Positions 21,128 to 31,639 of a stretch of DNA of 64,000 bases are shown here, in pieces (the stretch's first letter is position 1; the number at the start of each line of letters is the position of its first letter). The notes beneath the pieces were generated by a model. It was given only the letters and a program-made list of their open reading frames with translations, was not told the origin of the DNA and did not search any database. A program made the position numbers and the translations under genes. The DNA is from Melitaea cinxia. Its lineage: Eukaryota; Arthropoda; Insecta; Lepidoptera; Nymphalidae. The DNA is taken from assembly GCF_905220565.1 (NCBI RefSeq), contig NC_059421.1, positions 9,693,501 through 9,757,500 on the forward strand, written 5' to 3'.

Positions 21128-21436
21128 TAAGCTGTGGGCCTACGGCAGTAAAAAATATGGCCACCCCGTCTCTTCACGAGGGTGTCGTAAGAGGCGACTA
21201 AGGGATAACGCAGTTCCACTATCACCTTGGAACTTATATAACCATCCAACTGCAGGCTTTGAAATACATAGGCCGAAGACGGGCAGCTTCGTCGGTGTGA
21301 CTAAGCCAGCCTTGCGGTCACCAACCCGCCTGCCCAGCGTCGTGACTATGGGCAAAACACATGAGTTCACGCCATTTTTGGCGCAAACTTGTGTAGGCCT
21401 ATGTCCTGCGGTGGACTGCGATAGGCTGAAATGTAC
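21128..21436 (+). repeat. Family A element, near full length
   Basis: CTGTGGGCCTACGGCAG at the 5' end, GGCGACTAAGGGATAACGC and a small central deletion near 21238. It then runs to the RTE-type end with GCCTATGTCCTGCGGTGGAC. Confidence 0.85.
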
Positions 21437-21547
21437 GGTTAAGTTTTCAAAGGAGTAAAATTCCTGTTGGGTTTCGAAACTGAGAGATATACTTTTTTGT
21501 GGAACAGTACAGTGACTTAACCTTCGACCTTTCTTCTAAATGACTGA

Positions 21548-21592
21548 TGTATTCTTCATGTATTCTTCATGTATTCTTCATGTATTCTTCAT
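21548..21592. repeat. Four tandem copies of an 11-bp unit
   Basis: TGTATTCTTCA is repeated four times without change. Confidence 0.9.
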
Positions 21593-21657
21593 GTTTGGCG
21601 TACATATAATTGTCTGTTCCTAAATTAGGCAACGTAATATACATGTCTGTAGTTAAA

Positions 21658-21985
21658 AAAATGTGTGTGTGTCAGCTCTGACACACGACTGGGGTTTTTT
21701 TCCTTCAGATCGACTGTAAAAATAGGCACAAAAAAGTCTTACTAGTCTAAGAAAAATATTAATACCATATCAAATGGTAAATAAACGAATCAAATAACGC
21801 AATCTACAAATTGGGTTGCGTTAGACGACGACGTTTTCTTAGTAATTTATCTTTCCGATAGATGGCGTTTCGAAAAACGTAACGAGGTCTTTCATTCATT
21901 CAGTAGATTTTACTCTTCGTATTTTTTTATACCGGGTTTTTTTATACCTTTTACGAAAATCGGTTTTTAAGGAGTATACTCGAAA
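21658..21985 (-). repeat. Family I repeat
   Basis: CAGCTCTGACACACGACTGG, AATAGGCACAAAAAAGTC and CGATAGATGGCGTTTCG. Same order as 1628-1928. Confidence 0.7.
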
Positions 21986-21989
21986 ATTT

Positions 21990-22450
21990 CTATAACCCAA
22001 AGCTTTGACCGCTGCCCCATTGTGTCGTCAAAAAAACATCATAAAACTATTAATTGATCATTAAGCTACCATTCTAAAACAATTATAAACCTGAAACAGT
22101 CATTAAATACTTACAAACTGAACCGTGATAATCGTTTCAAATAAGACTTGGAGCTCAGAAACCAAATCCAATTTCGGTAAAATCGTGAGACTTACATAAA
22201 TGCGGCTTCTGCTGCTGATTGTTGAGTGATGGAAATTCATTCTATCGATATTATTTATATTTAAATATTTTTTAATGTTTCGGTTTTTTGATTCATGTGA
22301 GATAGTTTAGAAAATAAGTAATTCTTAAAAAATAATAAATAAAAGGTAATGGCGACTATAGTTCAAGTGTAGTTATGCGCTTTACGTGACAGCTTTGTCT
22401 ACTGAGCCAAACTGCTATTGCCCTGATGTACAGTATGATAATGATCTAGG
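21990..22450. other. Unassigned AT-rich interval
   Basis: Nothing recognised. Confidence 0.4.
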
Positions 22451-22454
22451 GAAC

Positions 22455-22700
22455 GATGCCTATGCCCAGCAGTGGTATGCTACAGGGTGAATTCGAACAA
22501 AGACATAGAGATCCCTCCAAAAACATTTCTTATCATCAATTTATAAATGCATAATATAGTAGACGAACACTGAAGTTTTGGAGGTTTCTAATGTGATGTC
22601 GTAAATAGATTGTTTTGCGCTTACATTGCAAATGTTAATTTATATTTTATATTTAGTACCAGCATTGCACCCGTGCGTAGCAAGGGTGTGTCGCCAGTTA
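22455..22700 (+). mobile_element. RTE tail scrap and Helitron-like 3' end
   Basis: At 22455-22490 a GCCTATGCCCAGCAGTGG scrap is an RTE-type tail. From about 22540 a Helitron-like 3' part (GCATAATATAGTAGACGAAC) ends at 22665-22700 with GCACCCGTGCGTAGCAAGGG and a degraded CTAGT. Confidence 0.5.
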
Positions 22701-22737
22701 TATAATATATAATAATAGTTTTATAATATTGGTTCAT

Positions 22738-24330
22738 TTTTTTTATGTCACTAGGTCGGCAAACAAGCGTACGGCTCACCTGATGGTAAGCGATTATCGT
22801 AGCTTATAGACTAGTGTTGCCCAAATGCAAGAACAAGACGAGACTTAGCCAGTCTTGGTCTTGGTCTTGCGCCAATACACCTGGTCTTGGTCTTGGTCTT
22901 GGTCTTGCGCTCCCAGTCTTGGTCTTGGTCTTGGTTTTGCAGCAAGAGTCTTGCAAGTCTTGCAATTACCTATTAGTCTATTACTATTTATTAAAGTTTA
23001 CTTTAAATCTTAGAAAAACGTATTAGAATTGGAACATTGTGAGCTTGAATTAACATAGCCATAGTAAAGATCAAGCAGATTAATAAATAACTGAAGATTT
23101 GATAAGAAATTCGAAAAATCAACTGACCTATATGTCGTTTTCCATGGAAGTAACTGTTTCTTAATAAACATTTATGATTTATAAGCTTACATTTGCTAAA
23201 ACATGTAAAAAAACAAATTAATTACAAGGCTTTTTATTTTATTAGTAGGTAAGTACCTACGCTTTTTATATTATTTTATTAGTTTTGTAGAATTTTTTTA
23301 CACGTTTCAAGTATATTTAAAAGTTTTATATTTTTAGTTTATATAAAAGTTATATATTTTTAGTTTATACAATATTTATTAAACGGGTGATATTTGAACA
23401 CTTTTTGCTATTTTTCTTGTAAAAACTTAAGAAATATAATGACTAAATGTACAATAATAGTACCTAAGTAATTAGTTTAAAACCATATAAGTAATCAATA
23501 TTATAATATATACTTACTAGAATGAATTAATATGACATCTACTACCTATCCTTACCATTTTATCCTAATCATAATACTACTTGCGTGATCAGTATAATGT
23601 ATTCATTTTCATTCTAAGCACTCTGAAACTTATTTATTCTTTGGAACACCTGTAGGTACTCTTAAAATTCGAAATTATTTTGCATGAGTATACCTACGCC
23701 CTATGGCGGCAATCAAATAGTGTCAAATGTTATGATTTCGGCGTGGCGGCAACGATTGTTTTAGATTTCAAAAGAAGCCGCCGGCGCGTGTATCATAACC
23801 ATGTACTTCCGAAAAGCGGCAAATTTCTTTGAGAAGTAAGTACAAAATCTTTGATGCCGCATTATCAAAGTGCCGATGGTTAAAACATAACTATGCATGC
23901 ACTCAGTTTGATTTTAATAGATATTTTTTTATTCGCTATGTTTATGGTATTAGTCGTAATGCGCATAGGTCCAGTTTTTCATATTCTTTGATACAGTTTT
24001 TTGCGTCTCATAGAATTCCTAAGCGTACCTACCTATACACCAAACTGTTACACCTAACTACTCAGTGAAATAGCGCTAAGTCCTAGCTGCAAGACGCAAG
24101 AGTCTTGCAGGCTATGTCTTGTTCTTGCTCAAGTCTTGCACGGTCAGTCTTGGTCTTGGTCTTGCTAAAAATACGCGGTCTTGTTCTTGGTCTTGGTCTT
24201 GCAAAAACGCAAGAACAAGACCAAGACTGCAAGACCAAGACTGAATTTGGGCAACACTATTATAGACACCTGCAACACCAGAAGCATCGCAAGCGCGTTG
24301 CCGACCCAATCCCCAATCCCCCCAGGAGGA
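22738..24330 (-). repeat. Family B SINE split by the hAT-like insertion
   Basis: 22738-22811 carries the SINE 3' end (TATGTCACTAGGTCGGCAAA to GTAGCTTATAGAC). 24260-24330 continues it (TTATAGACACCTGCAACACC to CCCCAGGAGG). The 8-bp TTATAGAC is present on both sides as a target duplication. Confidence 0.9.
22812..24259. mobile_element. hAT-like non-autonomous transposon with CTTGGT subterminal arrays
   Basis: The termini are 15-bp inverted repeats TAGTGTTGCCCAAAT (22812-22826) and ATTTGGGCAACACTA (24245-24259). The flanking 8-bp duplication TTATAGAC (22804-22811, 24260-24267) is typical of the hAT superfamily, as is the TAGTGTTG start. Inside each end are arrays of the hexamer CTTGGT/TCTTGG (22851-22951; 24105-24240), on the right in both orientations. 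The 1.1-kb centre is AT-rich. It has an 80-codon open frame (23829-24068) without recognised transposase motifs and a GCGGC-rich patch at 23700-23820. The arrays resemble the subterminal transposase-binding repeats of hAT elements; this role is inferred. Confidence 0.9.
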
Positions 24331-24409
24331 TTCATATCATAAAATAATAATAGTTTGAATTAAATGTGTTGAGTAACTAACTAGGTGTACCGTAAAAGTT
24401 GTTGTTCAC

Positions 24410-24692
24410 TTTGCAGAGTTATAGCTACAAAAAATAAATTTCTAGAATAAAAGTAGCCTAAGTTACTCCTTATTACATCAGCTATCTGCCAGTGAAAGTC
24501 CCATCAAAATCAGTCCAGCCGTTTCAGAAACTAGCCGGAACAAACAGACAGACAGACAAAAATTGTAAAAAATGTTATTTTGGTTAATGTACCGTGTATA
24601 CATCCATATGCATTTAGTAAAAAGCGGTTATTTTAATATAACACACTCACAACAGACACTCCAATTTTATTAATTTTTATAAATAAAGAATT
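24410..24692 (-). mobile_element. Helitron-like (family G), truncated at 3' end
   Basis: In reverse it begins near 24690 and contains TTGGAGTGTCTG, GCATATGGATGTATACACGG, AACGGCTGGACTGATTTTGA and AGGAGTAACTTAGGCTAC. This is the same element as 60441-60760, but without the CTAGT end. Confidence 0.65.
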
Positions 24693-25105
24693 CCTTAATA
24701 AAGTAACTCGTTTCACTTAAGTTTTATTCATTTACTCATGATAAACAAAACCCTGCGAATGTGCAATAAATTCAAACCAGCGTGCAGTTAAGACACGGTT
24801 ACTATTAAAATCTATTGTCTGGGTTTTAGACTGAAAATACAAAACACGAAGTTTCCTACCTTTATTTAAATGAAATTTATATATAATGCTTATAATAAAA
24901 TTATAATTATGATCACGGTGTACAATGCGCGTATTATCATAGAATGTGGTGACTTAACTTTTTTTGTTGGAAATTGTTTGAAGTAAGCTTTGAAAGTATT
25001 TATTTTTTTCTATGCCGAAAAACAACGGTCACAAATTCTTAGTTACCCGTGCGTTCTTTGTGTACCTACCTAGGTATATCATGAAAATTTTCCTATCCAC
25101 GTACG
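24693..25105. other. Unassigned AT-rich interval
   Basis: Nothing recognised. Confidence 0.4.
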
Positions 25106-25107
25106 TT

Positions 25108-25150
25108 TTAATATCTATACTAATATTAATATCTATACTAATATTATAAA
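25108..25150 (+). mobile_element. Duplicated Helitron-like start
   Basis: ATATCTATACTAATATTA occurs twice in direct succession, followed by TAAAGAGG. This is the start sequence of family G elements. Confidence 0.5.
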
Positions 25151-25227
25151 GAGGTAAAGTTTCTAACTTTGTTGTTTTATAGGGGGTGATCTTCAAATTT
25201 CGAAATTCAGTGAAAAATCTTATATAT

Positions 25228-25424
25228 AAAATTCTCGAGTCACAATGTTAGTTACAATACACCTCCGAAACGGTTGGAGTGATTTTTATTAAATTTTGTG
25301 TGCATATCGGGTTGGTCTGAGAATCGCCCAACATCTATTTTTTATACAGCTGTTATATGGGAGGGAGGGGGGGATTAAGGGGCTTAATGACAAATATAAA
25401 CAACGTTTGCGAGATCATCTAGTA
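25228..25424 (+). mobile_element. Helitron-like family F element
   Basis: AAAATTCTCGAGTCACAATG, GTGTGCATATCGGGTTGGTC and a final AACAACGTTTGCGAGATC then ATCTAGT. No coding. Confidence 0.75.
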
Positions 25425-25439
25425 TCTTATAATATCTTA

Positions 25440-25664
25440 TAACATTCACACACGGTCGTCTGTCCCTGTGATTAGCAACTTAATGCTTGTGTTACAGGTA
25501 ACATCCGACTGTTAGACCTATTTTTTAAATATACATAATTACATACATATAATACATATATAAATATATAAATATAAATTGTACGCCCAGACTCAGGTGG
25601 GAATCGAACCCGCAACCCGGAACAGAAAGCAGTGCCACTACAAAATGCGCCAATGGGCTAGTTA
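25440..25664 (-). repeat. Family E SINE with tRNA-like head
   Basis: In reverse: CTAGCCCATTGGCGCATTTT (box A region), GCGGGTTCGATTCCCACCTG (box B), a TATATAAATATATATG spacer, and AACACAAGCATTAAGTTGC at the far end. Other copies: 33309, 48536 (+), 28150 and 60915 (-). Confidence 0.75.
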
Positions 25665-25911
25665 AGGTTTTGTAATGTCACATCAATCTCTTTGAAATTA
25701 TATAAATTTAACATTATTTATTTACTAACGATAAGTCATCGTACTTATAACACAATCTGAAATGTATTTAGACATACAATACACATATTAATATTTATTT
25801 ATTTTCTTAAATATTTATGTGTATAAAGAAATTATAGACATTTTTCACAATACGATTTTTAAAAGTGAAATAATTAAATATGGAAATTTTAACAGCCACA
25901 GGTTCTCATCA

Positions 25912-26160
25912 AAATCAAAATCGATAATATCTTTATTCAAATAGGCTTCAAAAGCACTTTCAAATCGTCATTTTACAAATTAAAATTTTAATTATTTTTA
26001 AAAGTGAAGCTACCACCGGTTTCGAATGCAGATTCTGCAGAGAAGAATCAGGAAGAAACTCCGCAGTCACTCTTTTTGAAAAAAAAAAAGTATAAACTGT
26101 GTTTTTATACTTTGGTAATCTTTCATGAAGTACAGCGTCACTAATCATTACTGAATAAGT
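25912..26160 (-). repeat. Family K LINE 3' end
   Basis: ATCAAAATCAAAATCGATAA tail, then AAAGCACTTTCAAATCGTCA and GATTCTGCAGAGAAGAATCA. The open frame at 25960-26148 is inside it. Confidence 0.7.
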
Positions 26161-26307
26161 ATTAATAAAAATCAGATATCATTACTAAGATATAACTGTA
26201 TTTGGTGAATCCTTTTTTCGTGCTTGAGTAACTAAACTGATATTGAAGTAAATAGGTGACATTAAATTCCTACCATTAAAATTTATAATAAGTTTCTTAG
26301 ACCATCA

Positions 26308-26452
26308 CACGCTTCAGCCTGTAATATCCCACTACTGGGCATAGGCCTCTTTCCCCATCCAGGAGAAGGATCAGAGCTTAATCCACCACGCTGCTTCAAT
26401 GCGGATTGGCGGATATATTCCCTACTATGAGTAACGATCGCTATCAGGACCA
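26308..26452 (-). repeat. Family D SINE, 3' part
   Basis: CACGCTTCAGCCTGTAATAT, GAGCTTAATCCACCACGCTG and TACTATGAGTAACGATCGCT. The tRNA-like head is absent. Confidence 0.7.
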
Positions 26453-26689
26453 TCACACAAAAACCATTAATTAAAGAAGACTAATATAAAATGTTTGATC
26501 GTTCGAGACAACTACTCACGTGTCATTTGGCTGAGGTAACAGAATTACGAGCTGACAAATAGACGGACATTATACGTAAGTCCCCTTAATGGGGACAGTT
26601 TACTCCGTAATGATGTTTTTTTCTACGTAGATTGATGTCACCCTTTATTCTCTTTTAGAATGCGGTTTGATTGGTTAAGCGAAGATATA

Positions 26690-27401
26690 GCTTTAAATTT
26701 TCACTTACCCGCCGTTCTTTAAAATCTCTAGATTGGATATCTCTAGATTGGAACGCATTCAGAAACGTTTTATGTGGCACCTTACTTTTAGATTTGGCTT
26801 AGCTTATAAAATACCGCATTATCGTGATAGATTGAGTCACTTTAATATGAACACTCTCGAAAGTCGAAGATGCTTGCTTGATAACCTGTTTCTGCATAAA
26901 CTAATTAATGGTGTACTGGATTGTCCTGTTTTGCTTAGTTCTGTTTGCTTATCGGCACCTACTAAATGTCTACGTGTAAATAAACGAATGCTATTTTATT
27001 GTACCTCAGCTTGTTCTAACTTGGGCTATCAGGCACCTTTAAACAGGATGATGAGATCCTACAGCATTATTTCAAAAAATCTGGACATAGATATTTTTAA
27101 CGACACAAATCTTAAATTTAAAATAATGATTAAATTGTATTTATCAGCAGTGATCAGAATTTAGTATTTTACAAATTATTTCTTTTTAATGTTTTGATTT
27201 CTTTTGTTCAATCTTTTAATGTAGTTAATTTAACTGTATAACACTATCTTAAGTTCTTGTCGTATGTATGTTATTTATGTGTGTTATTAGTGTATGTTAC
27301 TCAAATTTAATGTAGTTATCACCTATAATTAAAGTTACACTCAGACTCTACTGTTATTGTATATGTACTTGAAATTTGGTGTATACTTTGTTGGTGTTCT
27401 A

Positions 27402-27436
<35 letters not shown>

Positions 27437-27440
27437 ATAT
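26690..27440 (+). mobile_element. 5'-truncated Jockey/CR1-type LINE
   Basis: An open polymerase C-terminus (26733-27164) is followed by ~250 bp of AT-rich 3' UTR and a tail of AAAT units (27400-27438). A short direct duplication (TATCTCTAGATTGGA) marks its 5' side near 26723-26750. No TSD was identified. Confidence 0.75.
26733..27164 (+). CDS. LINE reverse transcriptase, C-terminal 143 residues
   Basis: This is the C-terminal end of a non-LTR retrotransposon polymerase, retained without stop codons. It begins (residues 5-20) with LERIQKRFMWHL, has YRDRL...F.M.TLESRRC around residues 30-48, then DNLFLHKLINGVLDCPVLLS around 49-68. This order is typical of the segment after the RT domain in Jockey/CR1-type elements. 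The catalytic RT and endonuclease domains lie upstream in an intact element and are missing here, so it is inactive. It is followed by a LINE 3' UTR and an (AAAT)n tail. The start methionine is only the first in an open frame, not a real initiator. The lack of stops suggests a fairly recent insertion. Confidence 0.8.
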   Translation: MDISRLERIQKRFMWHLTFRFGLAYKIPHYRDRLSHFNMNTLESRRCLLDNLFLHKLINGVLDCPVLLSSVCLSAPTKCLRVNKRMLFYCTSACSNLGYQAPLNRMMRSYSIISKNLDIDIFNDTNLKFKIMIKLYLSAVIRI

Positions 27441-27699
27441 TTTTTGATATACTTATATTGAATTTTGGTAAAATATCGTAGAATCCATCGTCATGATACA
27501 ATTGTTGATGTGATAACGTCTTATAAATCGATGAACACCGACAACACGCACGAAAAAGTATCACGTTCCGCCTGAGCCGCTCTGTTTCGGCCCAAACGTT
27601 AGCTTGTGACACATTTATCTCTCTTCTCGCGTGACGTCAGAGCTAGCAGTTCGAATAAATGTTAATTAATCCTAGTATTTAAGTTTTATCCACTTAACA
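27441..27699. other. Unassigned, moderately GC-rich stretch
   Basis: 27535-27640 includes CGTGACGTCAGAGCTAGCAG, containing a TGACGTCA CRE-like palindrome at about 27634. No gene structure was supported. Confidence 0.35.
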
Positions 27700-27935
27700 A
27701 AACAAATCCACTGCTGGTTATAGGCATCTTTCCCCATGTAGAAGAAGGATCATAGCTTAATCCACCACGCTGCTCCAATGCGGGTTGACGGGTATATTCC
27801 CTACTATGAATAACGATCGCTATCAGGTGTACATACATCCGGGACCGACGACTTATCTTGCTCTCCAAGGCATGGTAGGGAGATCCCACAAGGATTGCAC
27901 AAACACCCAGACCACGGCAAACATCTATATGGCCG
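27700..27935 (-). repeat. Family D SINE, head lost
   Basis: CACTGCTGGTTATAGGCATC, GCTTAATCCACCACGCTGCT, TGCTCTCCAAGGCATGGTAG and CACCCAGACCACGGCAAACA. Confidence 0.7.
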
Positions 27936-28149
27936 AAATAATGGAGCTATAGTATAGCTTGTACATTAAAACTAAATCCTTTTCAGTCGCTGTGACGTTG
28001 AAATACGCAGAAGACAAAGTAATGCGAGATGAAAACAATTTAATACACGCCTTATAATATTAAAGCTGCGACGGATTTTATGTTATTTACAAGCCATAGC
28101 TGCAGTTATGTTTCCGTTACTTTACACATATGTACACTTACATACATAC

Positions 28150-28235
28150 ACGGTCGTCTGTTCCTAAGGTAACTTAATGCTTGTGTTTATGTTATAGTCG
28201 ACTGTATATATAACTAAATGACACACTAGAGTACA
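28150..28235 (-). repeat. Family E 3' fragment
   Basis: ACGGTCGTCTGTTCCTAAGG and TAACTTAATGCTTGTGTT match the family E end in reverse. It is followed by TAGTCGACTGTATATATA, which is shared with 29455-29480. Confidence 0.55.
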
Positions 28236-28475
28236 TACAGCTGGAAATTTCATGCTCAAAATATGGAGCACTCCGACTGGGGTAGTACCATCGACCTTAC
28301 AGACGAGCAAAGCTAAATAACAATGTTTTAAAGCATCGTTGTGTTCCTGATGGTGAGTAAGGTGACCAGAGCTCCTGAGGGGAATTGAGGATAGGGTCGG
28401 CAACCCTTTTGCGATGTTTCTGGTGTTGCAGACAACTATAAACTACTGTAATCGCTTACCATCAGGTGATTGAGT
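28236..28475 (+). repeat. Family B SINE
   Basis: GGAAATTTCATGCTCAAAAT, CCGACTGGGGTAGTACCATC, GTAAGGTGACCAGAGCTCCT and CGCTTACCATCAGGTGA. The 5' side (about 28195-28237) matches that of 29450-29495. Confidence 0.8.
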
Positions 28476-28545
28476 CTCTTCAGTGTTGTGGGTTTGACTC
28501 CAGTAATTATAATATTAGTGTAATATCTATATACTTATTCTAAGT

Positions 28546-28700
28546 ACTAGCTGCCCGGACAGATTTCGATGTGTCAAAAGTTAATAGTAATTTTTTTTTT
28601 TAAACCTTATGTGGGCCTTAAGGAACATACAAAAAATAAATAAGCCAAATGGATCGAGCCATTCTCGAGTTATGCGCTTAGCAACATTAATTTTCTTAAT
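28546..28700 (-). mobile_element. Helitron-like 3' part
   Basis: ACTAGCTGCCCGGACAGATT is the reverse-strand terminus. ATTCTCGAGTTATGCGCTTA with GCAACA matches the internal part of 41562-41850. Confidence 0.55.
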
Positions 28701-28745
28701 ATTATTATTTTCAATAATTTAAGAATATATGAACGTGTGTGTATG

Positions 28746-29449
28746 TTAAAAAAGCATTACTTATTTTTGTGCTTTACTAAAACTATTCACATTCTCCAAA
28801 GAGTGAATTTTATAAAAGGCTTCAACTAGGAAGATATAAAATATTTAATAATCCTTCCTTATTAGTTGTTTGGATCTCAAATGGACGCCACAAAGGATGG
28901 GAGGAGGACCATGAGTGTTTACGTCCGAAATATTGAGGAAAATTTGAAATTTATCCTGTGTACGTTTCTTATTTACATTTTTTTCTATCTATAACTTAAT
29001 GAACCTCCTTACTTCTCTGTAATCTAAAAAGTCTATTCTTTCTCTGTAAATATATCTTCAAAAAAAGAATTATTCGTTACTTAAATATGAAATTAAAAGG
29101 ATGTATTTTTCCCAGTAATAACAAAAATACAAAGTAAAGCATATACCTTGATACACACACACCTGCACGAGTACACATTATCCTTTACAAGCACACACAT
29201 TTATGAATATAAACACAAATACATACACATTAAAACATTTAACTTTACAAACACACCTCTAACAACAAAGGCGAAGATAGAATATAACCGTTTACGACTT
29301 TAGTATAGCGCTTATAAGTCGTGCAGATCGTAATAATTAAGTTATTAATATTAGTATAATCTTATTTTAGGCATATTAAGAATTAAATAATACTTTATTA
29401 TGATATTGTATCAAAAAGCCGTTGGATTATCTCATGTTTTTATGTTACA
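28746..29449. other. Unassigned AT-rich interval
   Basis: CACA-rich at 29150-29260. No gene or repeat identified. Confidence 0.4.
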
Positions 29450-29745
29450 GTCGACTACTATTTATGTTACTGTATATATACCAAAATGACACACTAGGTT
29501 ACAGCAGGAAATGTAATGCTCAAAATATGGAGCAGCCCGACTCGGGTATTACCTAGACCTTACAGAAGATCACAGCAAAATAATACTGTTTTCAAGCAGT
29601 ACTGTGTTTCTGTTGGTGAGTAAAGTGACCAGAACTCCTGAAGAGGGTCAAGGAGGCGCGAAAATGCGCTTCAGATGCTATTACTGTTGCTAGCGTCTGT
29701 AGGCCACGGTAACCGCTCACCATCAAGGGTACCTTACGCTTATTT
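29450..29745 (+). repeat. Family B SINE with alternative 5' part
   Basis: Body as in other copies (ATGGAGCAGCCCGACTCGGG, AGTACTGTGTTTCTGTTGGT). The usual CTGAGGTAGGGCACAGC start is replaced by GTTACAGTCGACTACT...ATGACACACTAGG. That start is shared with the copy at 28236. Confidence 0.75.
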
Positions 29746-30099
29746 GCGGACCTACTTCTATATAAAATAAATAAGTTTATTTTTAAAAAAAATTCTATCT
29801 CTTCTATGTATAACAAATACACTTATGACGTTTTACTTCAATACTAAGATGTTACAAAGACTAGCTCGAAGCCCTCCTACGATGTTTTCTCAACCGCCAA
29901 CCATGAAATGATACGTTGTAAAACTTGTCAAACTCGCTTCCTTGGATTTCAAACCCTGATCTCCTGCTAAGAGGATTTATTCTTTCCGCTGGTGCGTCTT
30001 AACGCTCGCTGTAAACTATTCTGTCGTAACGTTGTCTGAAGTATAAGCTGTGCATTGGGTATTGATTGTGAATAATGTTATTTTATAGAATTTTTACTC
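29746..30099. other. Unassigned interval
   Basis: Nothing recognised. Confidence 0.4.
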
Positions 30100-30240
30100 T
30101 ATTTATTTATTTATTTATTCTTAATGTACACCGAAATATAGACACATATAAAGAAAGGTACAACAATGTGTATGTACAAAGGCGATCTTATCGCTACATA
30201 GCGATTTCTTCCAGATAACCCTTGGGTACTGGACACGATA
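30100..30240 (-). repeat. Family P LINE 3' end
   Basis: ATTT-unit tail at 30100-30118. Then GTACAAAGGCGATCTTATCG and CATAGCGATTTCTTCCAG in reverse. Confidence 0.6.
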
Positions 30241-30808
30241 CACTAGCAGCGGTTAGAAGTGTCCACTAATTAAGGAGGAAAAATCAGTAATAAATAGATA
30301 AAAACTACGATATGATAGACTTATATAATTATTAAAGAAAAAAAAACATATAAATAATATTATATATAAATAATATAATATATTATATATATTATAGATA
30401 GTGTTATTAATTTCTAGTGGTTATAGGCTCCCTATATATCAACTCTAGTTTATAGTCTAGTTTCTGACTACGAAAAGCTATATTATAATATATAGTACTT
30501 CAATGTTATTTAAATTTTACTAGTTTAGGAGTAAGCGGAGGAGTACTTAAGCCTTTTTTAATAACACAAATCGATTTCTTTTCTTTTTATTTTTCCATTT
30601 ATTTTTCAACTCATATTTTTAATTTCTTTCCAAATTCGATTTTGGATTGTTTTGTTCTCTTTATCGTTTTTCTAGCCTTTTACACAAAAAAAAAAAAAAC
30701 GTTCGACAAATATTCACATATCAAACCTTCTTATAAAAGGTATAGAGATTTACTTTTAAATGTACCCGGAATATTTCTGGAACAAGATTTTGTCTTTTGA
30801 TACGATTA
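30241..30808. other. Unassigned AT-rich interval
   Basis: Very AT-rich TAATATTATATA runs at 30350-30410. Nothing recognised. Confidence 0.4.
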
Positions 30809-31141
30809 TCAATACATATAATAAAAATGTAACGGATCGCTGTCTGTGCATTTAAGATATTAGAGAAAAAAATATTATTGGGACAACGTAAATAGCCCCC
30901 AAAACAATGATTGTCAAATTTTTTGTCTGTTTGTCTGTGCGTGTTTGCTCACTAATCTCAGAAACGGATTATCCAATTTGAATGTGGTTTTTATTAATAT
31001 ATTGTGGCAAGCTTAGCTTAACATTTAGTGTTTGTTTCGTGTCAATTGGTTCATAAATAAAAAAGTTATGCCTGTTTAAAGAATCACGTTGAATATGTAA
31101 AGTCACTAATCCATGTGAACGAAGTCGCGAGCACAGCTAGT
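30809..31141 (+). mobile_element. Helitron-like element (family G)
   Basis: It starts CAATACATATAATAAAAATG. Internally it has CTCAGAAACGGATTATCC, and it ends GAACGAAGTCGCGAGCACAG followed by CTAGT. The GCGA..TCGC hairpin before CTAG fits a Helitron 3' end. Non-coding, ~333 bp. Confidence 0.75.
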
Positions 31142-31373
31142 ATCAGAATAATATTTCTCGGAATCTTAGGATGGAAATATTTTTACTTGGAATATATTTT
31201 TGGTTAAGTAGAGTATTATTAAGTTATAAGTTGAAACGCTTTTTATTAATTAAATCACGCAATGATTTACACCAACGAATTTGTTAGAAAAATCAAAGCT
31301 TGCAAAATCACAACAGGAAACATTTAAGTTTTACTGCGCAAAATAAATGTCTCTTTTGTGGATTATGGTATTC

Positions 31374-31425
31374 ACATCTATACTAATATTATAAAGCTGA
31401 AGAGTTTATCATCCTGCATGTCATG
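31374..31425 (+). mobile_element. Helitron-like start next to microsatellite
   Basis: ATCTATACTAATATTATAAA then GCTGAAGAGTTT, the canonical 5' end of lepidopteran Helitron-like repeats. The body is replaced by a long tetranucleotide array. Confidence 0.6.
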
Positions 31426-31429
31426 TCAA

Positions 31430-31488
<59 letters not shown>

Positions 31489-31534
31489 CCGTCCGTCCGT
31501 CCGTCCGTCCGTCCGTCCGTCCGTCCGTCCGTCC

Positions 31535-31567
<33 letters not shown>
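31430..31567. repeat. (TCTG)n-(TCCG)n-(TCTG)n microsatellite
   Basis: About 138 bp of tetranucleotide repeat. TCTG units flank a block of TCCG units, giving a CpG-containing centre. Confidence 0.95.
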
Positions 31568-31568
<1 letters not shown>

Positions 31569-31639
31569 AGCAAAAAAAATTATATCTTAACACTGGGTAC
31601 ATTACTAACTTAGGTAATATACACAGTCGGTTCGGTAAT

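Noticed and set aside
21548..21592. CRISPR-like array
   Set aside because: Four direct 11-bp repeats without spacers, in a eukaryotic repeat-rich context, form a simple minisatellite.
24105..24347. Open frames rich in L/G/V or Q/D/T near 22.8 and 24.1 kb
   Set aside because: They are produced by the CTTGGT arrays of the hAT-like element.
31358..31570. Open frame encoding (CLSV/RPSV)n
   Set aside because: It is a translation of the TCTG/TCCG microsatellite.
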